Assembly (NCBI GenBank): GCA_964586595.1 | Contig: CAZPHB010000015.1 | Coordinates: 1-64,000 of the forward strand | Length of the DNA: 64,000 bases | From: REEB481 sp964586595 | GTDB lineage: Bacteria > Bacteroidota > Bacteroidia > NS11-12g > UBA955 | Direction: 5' to 3' | Part shown: piece by piece, positions 60,383 to 64,000 of the stretch | How positions within the stretch are numbered: position 1 is the first letter of the stretch | Layout of the letters: each line of letters begins with the position of its first letter | Made by a program: the position numbers and the translations under genes | Notes under the pieces: model-generated | Databases searched by the model: none | The model's input: the letters and a program-made list of their open reading frames with translations, nothing else | What the model was told of the DNA's origin: nothing

Positions 60383-61720
60383 TTACAGTATTTCCCAATA
60401 CCCCTTATTAGTCCCAACTCGCCTAATCATACCCATGTCAACCAGTGCCTTTATGTGTTTTTGAACCGCCGACTCCGCAATTCCCATAACCTCGGCAATT
60501 TTTTTCCGTGTAATCCGGACATCCCCCCTGATCAAATTAAAAACTGCCATTTGCCTTTCCGTTAGGGCTATCTGACCACCTATCTGACCACCTATTTGAC
60601 CACCTATCTGACCACCTATTTGACCACCTACGTCAGTCGTTTCAGCTGACATTGGAAAAGACATGCGCAGGAAATGATCGGTAAAATGAAAACAGCTCTG
60701 GTCATACCACTTCAATATTCTTGGAACACCCGATCCGAGCTGTTCTACCAACTTTAGGTCTTTAAAAACGCGCATCAGTTCTTTGTTTCGTGGAACTGAA
60801 TAGCCTTCAAAAAACTCCTGCCTACTGAGACCATATGGCAAGCCACCGGCTGAGGTTATCTCAATACGGTCCGAAAATATTTCAATTTTCGGTGGGCTTT
60901 CCAGCGTGTAGTCGCAATGCACAAAAGCATTGATGACAGCTTCCCTAATGGCAATGGGGTTCCAGATTGGAATATCCTTTCGGGCTCCCGCCGTGATGAC
61001 ACTTGTATTTTTATTCTCAACTTCCAGTTTTGCTAAAACACTTTTTATCGCTTTCACCAGCGAACAGAAGCCATACTCATCATTTTCTATCAGTTCAGCC
61101 CGCGTTTTGCCCTGATATTTGGCCACTTTAATGGATATACCATTTTCATCTGAAAGCAGATAAGCTGCGTAGTTCCATTCCCCATCTTCGGTCAATAATT
61201 CAAGATTTCTGCCAAAATGCTCGTTTAAGGGCTTTCCTTGTTCCAGGTAGTATATGCGCAGCTGCTCAAACCCCGGCTGTTGACGGGGAGACTTGATTTT
61301 ACCAATGGAATTGCGGGTCCTGCCGGCGAACAATCTGTCAATCATAGATTGAGGCATTGGTTCGGTAGCCGTCCCTACGCGGATAAAAGAACCTCTTTCC
61401 GTCATCCCGTATTTCTTCTTGAAATAGGGTCTTTCATACCCACCGGCTATGATGATCTTTATAACAGGCTTGCCATGATGAGTTTCCAGCACCAAATCAA
61501 ACAACCCCATGGCCGAAGGAGCGATATTGTGCTTAATACGGTCCTTCAATTTCAGCATATCTCCATCAGGGTCATTGAGCCCAAGAGCATGGCCATCATC
61601 CCGAACTCCAATGAAAATCACTCCACCATCCGATGAATTCAGAAAGGCAATTACTTCCTTCTCGATATCCAAATCAGGAGTAAGTGCGCTTTTATATTCC
61701 AGGCGATGGGACTCTGTCAT
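60383..61720 (-). CDS. AlbA_2/Schlafen-type ATP-binding regulator with GGQI linker
   Basis: A 445-aa protein. Residues 1-130 form the AlbA_2 (divergent AAA_4) domain: LEYKSAL...EVIAFLNSSDGGVIFIGVRDDG. Residues about 250-355 form an HATPase_c_4-like domain (NPIAIREAVINAFVHCDY, LPYGLSRQEFFEG, QLGSGVPRILKWY). A low-complexity linker with five GGQI units follows, then a C-terminal winged helix (VRITRKKIAEVMGIAESAVQKHIKALVDMGMI). Such proteins are common in accessory regions and are presumed DNA-binding regulators; some relate to defence. Divergent from the excisionase-like gene. Confidence 0.82.
   Translation of the reverse strand: MTESHRLEYKSALTPDLDIEKEVIAFLNSSDGGVIFIGVRDDGHALGLNDPDGDMLKLKDRIKHNIAPSAMGLFDLVLETHHGKPVIKIIIAGGYERPYFKKKYGMTERGSFIRVGTATEPMPQSMIDRLFAGRTRNSIGKIKSPRQQPGFEQLRIYYLEQGKPLNEHFGRNLELLTEDGEWNYAAYLLSDENGISIKVAKYQGKTRAELIENDEYGFCSLVKAIKSVLAKLEVENKNTSVITAGARKDIPIWNPIAIREAVINAFVHCDYTLESPPKIEIFSDRIEITSAGGLPYGLSRQEFFEGYSVPRNKELMRVFKDLKLVEQLGSGVPRILKWYDQSCFHFTDHFLRMSFPMSAETTDVGGQIGGQIGGQIGGQIGGQIALTERQMAVFNLIRGDVRITRKKIAEVMGIAESAVQKHIKALVDMGMIRRVGTNKGYWEIL
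60568..60627. repeat. 12-bp tandem repeat, five copies
   Basis: Units CTATCTGACCAC/CTATTTGACCAC repeat exactly every 12 bp and encode five GGQI tetrapeptides on the minus strand. In-frame copy-number change would alter linker length without breaking the gene. Confidence 0.92.
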
Positions 61721-61987
61721 GCGTTTTTATGTGCCAACTTCAGGCATCTATCCACTACTCACAAATATAAACTGTCAAGGGGCATGGAATCGACCACTTC
61801 AATCCCGGAAGTGATAATACAGGTCCATCTTAAACAGAAAACCATAACTCCAAAGGAACACAAAGCCTCCTCAGCGTTCCACTTTTGACCTCAAGCCCAA
61901 AGGTCCCATCACCTCAAATTTGCCCGGGCTCATCCCCACCCTATAGGTCTATTCCTTTAAACCCATAGCAGGTTGTTTTAAGAAAAA

Positions 61988-62017
61988 CTCATCCAAGTTG
62001 GATGGTACTTGGATGAG
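61988..62017. promoter_or_regulatory. Operator-like nested palindrome before the excisionase-like gene
   Basis: CTCATCCAAG and CTTGGATGAG form a perfect 10-bp inverted repeat; inside, CATCCAA-G-TTGGATG is a second palindrome. The half-site TTGGATG thus appears at 61998 and 62009 (11 bp apart) and inverted at 61990, 46 bp before the ATG. It suggests an operator; attenuation or termination is possible. Confidence 0.55.
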
Positions 62018-62062
62018 CCATTGATTGGCCTGCCAAAACTTTGCAGCAACATCCTAAGGCAT

Positions 62063-62389
62063 ATGAATGATATCATAGTAATCAGCAAGAATGAACTCAC
62101 AGAACTGGTGGAAGGCATAGTAAAGTCATCTGTGAGGCATGATGAACCACAGAAGGTGGAGCGACGTTTTCTCAGCGTGGAACAGGCTGCAGTATACCTG
62201 AACCTCGCAAAGCAAACTTTGTATGGGTTGACCTCAAAGCGAAGCATACCCTTCTTTAAGAAAGGAAAGAGGCTCTACTTCAGGGAAACAGATCTTGAGA
62301 ACTGGCTTTTATCAGGGAGAAAACTGACACGGGAAGAGATCAAGGCAAAAGGTTCAGGAAGGTTCAATCAAAAGGGAGGAAAAGAATGA
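62063..62389 (+). CDS. Excisionase-like HTH_17 protein
   Basis: A 108-aa protein with a MerR-like HTH_17 domain: RFLSVEQAAVYLNLAKQTLYGLTSKRSIPFFKKGKRLYFRETDLENWL (about residues 36-83), preceded by an N-terminal helix ending in a charged segment. Such proteins serve as Xis or mobilisation regulators in Bacteroidota elements. ATG at 62063 is preferred to 62009, which lies inside the operator-like palindrome. Confidence 0.78.
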   Translation: MNDIIVISKNELTELVEGIVKSSVRHDEPQKVERRFLSVEQAAVYLNLAKQTLYGLTSKRSIPFFKKGKRLYFRETDLENWLLSGRKLTREEIKAKGSGRFNQKGGKE

Positions 62390-62444
62390 AGGTCCATATA
62401 CCTGCTCATTCCCTACGTGAAAATTCATCCGATTAGCCCAATCG

Positions 62445-62483
62445 AGTACCCCATAAGTACATACAAAAGTACCCCATAAGTAC
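62445..62483. repeat. 16-bp direct repeat before the RHH gene
   Basis: AGTACCCCATAAGTAC occurs at 62445-62460 and 62468-62483 (23-bp period), ending 19 bp before the start of the ribbon-helix-helix gene. Two operator copies for autoregulation are plausible. Confidence 0.7.
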
Positions 62484-62502
62484 CCTAAAAGCACCCAAAA
62501 GA

Positions 62503-62697
62503 ATGGCACTGAAATACAATAATCAATTAAAAATAAGCCTTGGTCGCTACCAGGCAGCTCAACTCCAGGCCTTGTCGCAGATACACGGCACTTCAAGGCA
62601 AGACATCATACGAAGAGCCCTGGAACATTTTGCCAAAGCAGAAAATGAGCGGTTGATGAAAAGTAATCCAAATGGACATCCCCTTCCCGGGTTTTGA
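62503..62697 (+). CDS. Small ribbon-helix-helix-like DNA-binding protein
   Basis: A 64-aa protein whose pattern LKISLGRYQAAQLQALSQIHGTSRQDIIRRALEHF fits a ribbon-helix-helix (CopG/MetJ-like) fold: a beta strand followed by two helices. No toxin gene is adjacent, so it is more likely a regulator of the integrated element than an antitoxin. A direct repeat just upstream could be its operator. Confidence 0.6.
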   Translation: MALKYNNQLKISLGRYQAAQLQALSQIHGTSRQDIIRRALEHFAKAENERLMKSNPNGHPLPGF

Positions 62698-62837
62698 GTA
62701 ATGACGAGCAGCCTGAGAATGCAGTATTTTTATCAAACCACTAATCTTGCGTACATCAATTAGTTCGAGTACTTTCAATCAGATTGTCAATAAAAGCCGG
62801 ATAGCGGCATTTTTTGCATCTAAGCAAATACTGTGTT

Positions 62838-63503
62838 CTACTTTTTTCGATTAATCAGCCCTTCTACATACATATTCCATCCCTCTTTTAATTCATCAAA
62901 AATAGACGGTCCATAATTGTTTTTTCGCTCATGTACCGACTTTGACAAATTGCTCTGCCAATTCTTCGAGAGCTTTATACCAAAGAACCTGGCAATGTCC
63001 TTGACCATTTCTATTTTGCCTTTTTTTGGCAAACGGCCGGATTCAATAAGGGCATATATGAGTTGCAGGAATTCTGTTTCCTCATTGCCTATCCAGTACT
63101 TCGCTAATGAAGCCGCAGGGTATTTAGTTTTCCCCAGAGGATGGTTCATTTTATCTTCCAGAATTCTTATCACGCCGCTCAGGGCCTCCCGTTTAGAAAG
63201 CAGAAGAACCGCATCATTTGTCATTGATGCATGGTTCTCGGCTATGGCTTGAAGGAAGGCTTCGGGTTTGGAATATGACGCATCCATAAGCAGTATTTCT
63301 TCATATTTCGGCAATACTTGACTCAGACCTTCCTTTGATATGGCTTTAGCGACTTCATGAGATTTTTCTCTATACGCATTCAGCAAAATGCCTGATGTCA
63401 TAAACTCATCCCGAGTGTTTTTCAGGGCTTTTTTTACCTCAGTTTGATATGTCTTGAGTAGTGCCTTTTTTTCTTCTTCGAAAAGTTTATAGAAATCGTT
63501 CAT
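62838..63503 (-). CDS. RteC-like protein
   Basis: A 221-aa protein. The C-terminal half (EFLQLIYALIESGRLPKKGKIEMVKDIARFFGIKLSKNWQSNLSKSVHERKN) resembles RteC, which controls excision of Bacteroides conjugative transposons. The N-terminal half is helical and charged. Its ATG overlaps the integrase stop as ATGA, so both are cotranslated. Confidence 0.7.
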   Translation of the reverse strand: MNDFYKLFEEEKKALLKTYQTEVKKALKNTRDEFMTSGILLNAYREKSHEVAKAISKEGLSQVLPKYEEILLMDASYSKPEAFLQAIAENHASMTNDAVLLLSKREALSGVIRILEDKMNHPLGKTKYPAASLAKYWIGNEETEFLQLIYALIESGRLPKKGKIEMVKDIARFFGIKLSKNWQSNLSKSVHERKNNYGPSIFDELKEGWNMYVEGLINRKK

Positions 63504-64000
63504 AAGATTTTATCAAATGCCTGTTGGAGGATATCCATATTGAAGCTGTCCAGGTAGATCTGGGTTGTTTTTTCATCTTCATGGCCCAGAGCCTGCCCGA
63601 TGATGGAAACGGGAACCCCATTTCTCTTCATAGTGGTGGCGAAAGTATGCCTTGCCACATAGGTCGTGAGTTTTATCGGTATTTTCAATATTTCGCCCAT
63701 TTCCCGCAAGTCGCGGTTTACCATACTATTCACCTTATGGAGTCTGTTGGCGATTGAACTCGGTGTTTTGTGTATTGCTCCTAAAATGGGGAAGACATAG
63801 CTGGTTTTACCCTCAAACGTGATTGCATGGTACTTTTCCAGCAACTCCCTGGCAGGGGCTACAAGAGGCACATTGATGACCTCATTCGTTTTTCTGCGCA
63901 CATAGCTCAGATGATCCTTATAGATGTTCTCCCATTTAAGGCATGCCATGTCGATGAAGTTCATGCCCCCGGTATAGTAACTGAATAAGAAATAGTTCCT
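63500..64000 (-). CDS. Tyrosine recombinase/integrase, 5' end cut by window
   Basis: The C-terminal 166 codons of a phage/transposon-type tyrosine recombinase; the frame is open to the window edge. Catalytic features: YYTGGMNFIDMACLKWENI start of the catalytic domain, the beta-hairpin Lys in VRRKTNEVINVPL, the YVARHTFATTM box (Arg and His), LGHEDEKTTQIYL (His and the likely nucleophile Tyr). It would integrate and excise the element. It is followed by the RteC-like gene. Confidence 0.88.
   Translation of the reverse strand, partial: RNYFLFSYYTGGMNFIDMACLKWENIYKDHLSYVRRKTNEVINVPLVAPARELLEKYHAITFEGKTSYVFPILGAIHKTPSSIANRLHKVNSMVNRDLREMGEILKIPIKLTTYVARHTFATTMKRNGVPVSIIGQALGHEDEKTTQIYLDSFNMDILQQAFDKIL

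Noticed and set aside
51405..60627. Short tandem repeats considered as CRISPR
   Set aside because: Units of 12 and 24 bp have no spacers and are coding; no cas genes in the window.
49191..64000. Reverse transcriptase or Avd gene for a retroelement
   Set aside because: I looked for a YxDD-type motif and RT-like domain in all frames listed and saw none; the DGR idea rests on target genes only.

Overview
The window looks like the chromosome of a Bacteroidota bacterium, probably a metagenome-derived scaffold. The evidence is the dcw gene order, two proteins with type IX secretion (CHU_C/gliding-motility) C-termini, an FtsL_2-type FtsL, a one-chain alpha/beta 2-oxoacid dehydrogenase E1, promoters of the TTTG-N19-TAnnTTTG type, and RteC-like and integrase genes at the right end. 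A 100-N gap is flanked by an identical 55-bp repeat, which points to assembly-derived scaffolding. I cannot name the order.

Layout. 0.35-3.15 kb: a solitary SRA-HNH (type IV-like) nuclease, a ChaN-like protein and a GT4 glycosyltransferase. 3.2-18.4 kb: a complete, tightly overlapping dcw operon (mraZ-rsmH-ftsL-ftsI-murE-mraY-murD-ftsW-murG-murC-ftsQ-ftsA-ftsZ), preceded by MraZ-like boxes in two opposite orientations. 18.4-27.7 kb: mixed housekeeping and envelope genes. 27.7-34.2 kb: a stress block with a truncated globin, a Crp/Fnr regulator, a TPMT-family methyltransferase, a CDF-like carrier, a ferritin-VIT fusion, an MBL-rhodanese sulfur enzyme, a rhodanese, thioredoxin and a DUF983 protein. 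Three promoters here carry the same Crp/Fnr-type palindrome at exactly the same distance from their -7 elements. 34.2-48.3 kb: OmpA-like lipoprotein, glyA, a RAYT transposase between two long palindromes, T9SS cargo proteins, an EEP-family hydrolase, 2-oxoacid dehydrogenase E1, trmB and aat. A tRNA-Pro(GGG) with a consensus promoter and terminator lies at 48.4 kb.

Right of the tRNA (48.5-64 kb) the sequence turns mostly AT-rich and accessory. It holds transposase remnants, small secreted and membrane proteins of unknown function, three paralogous FGE-sulfatase (SUMF1/C-type-lectin fold) proteins, an AlbA/Schlafen-type protein, an excisionase-like HTH protein, a ribbon-helix-helix protein, an RteC-like protein and a tyrosine recombinase cut by the window edge. 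This is probably one or more integrated elements.

The most interesting signal is in the SUMF1 paralogues. Two of them share conserved flanks around a roughly 78-bp C-terminal block in which almost every codon differs at position 1 or 2, and all three have a related GC-rich hairpin just downstream. That is how targets of a diversity-generating retroelement look, although no reverse transcriptase or template repeat is visible in the window. The second signal is the fixed-geometry Crp/Fnr regulon at 28-33.5 kb.
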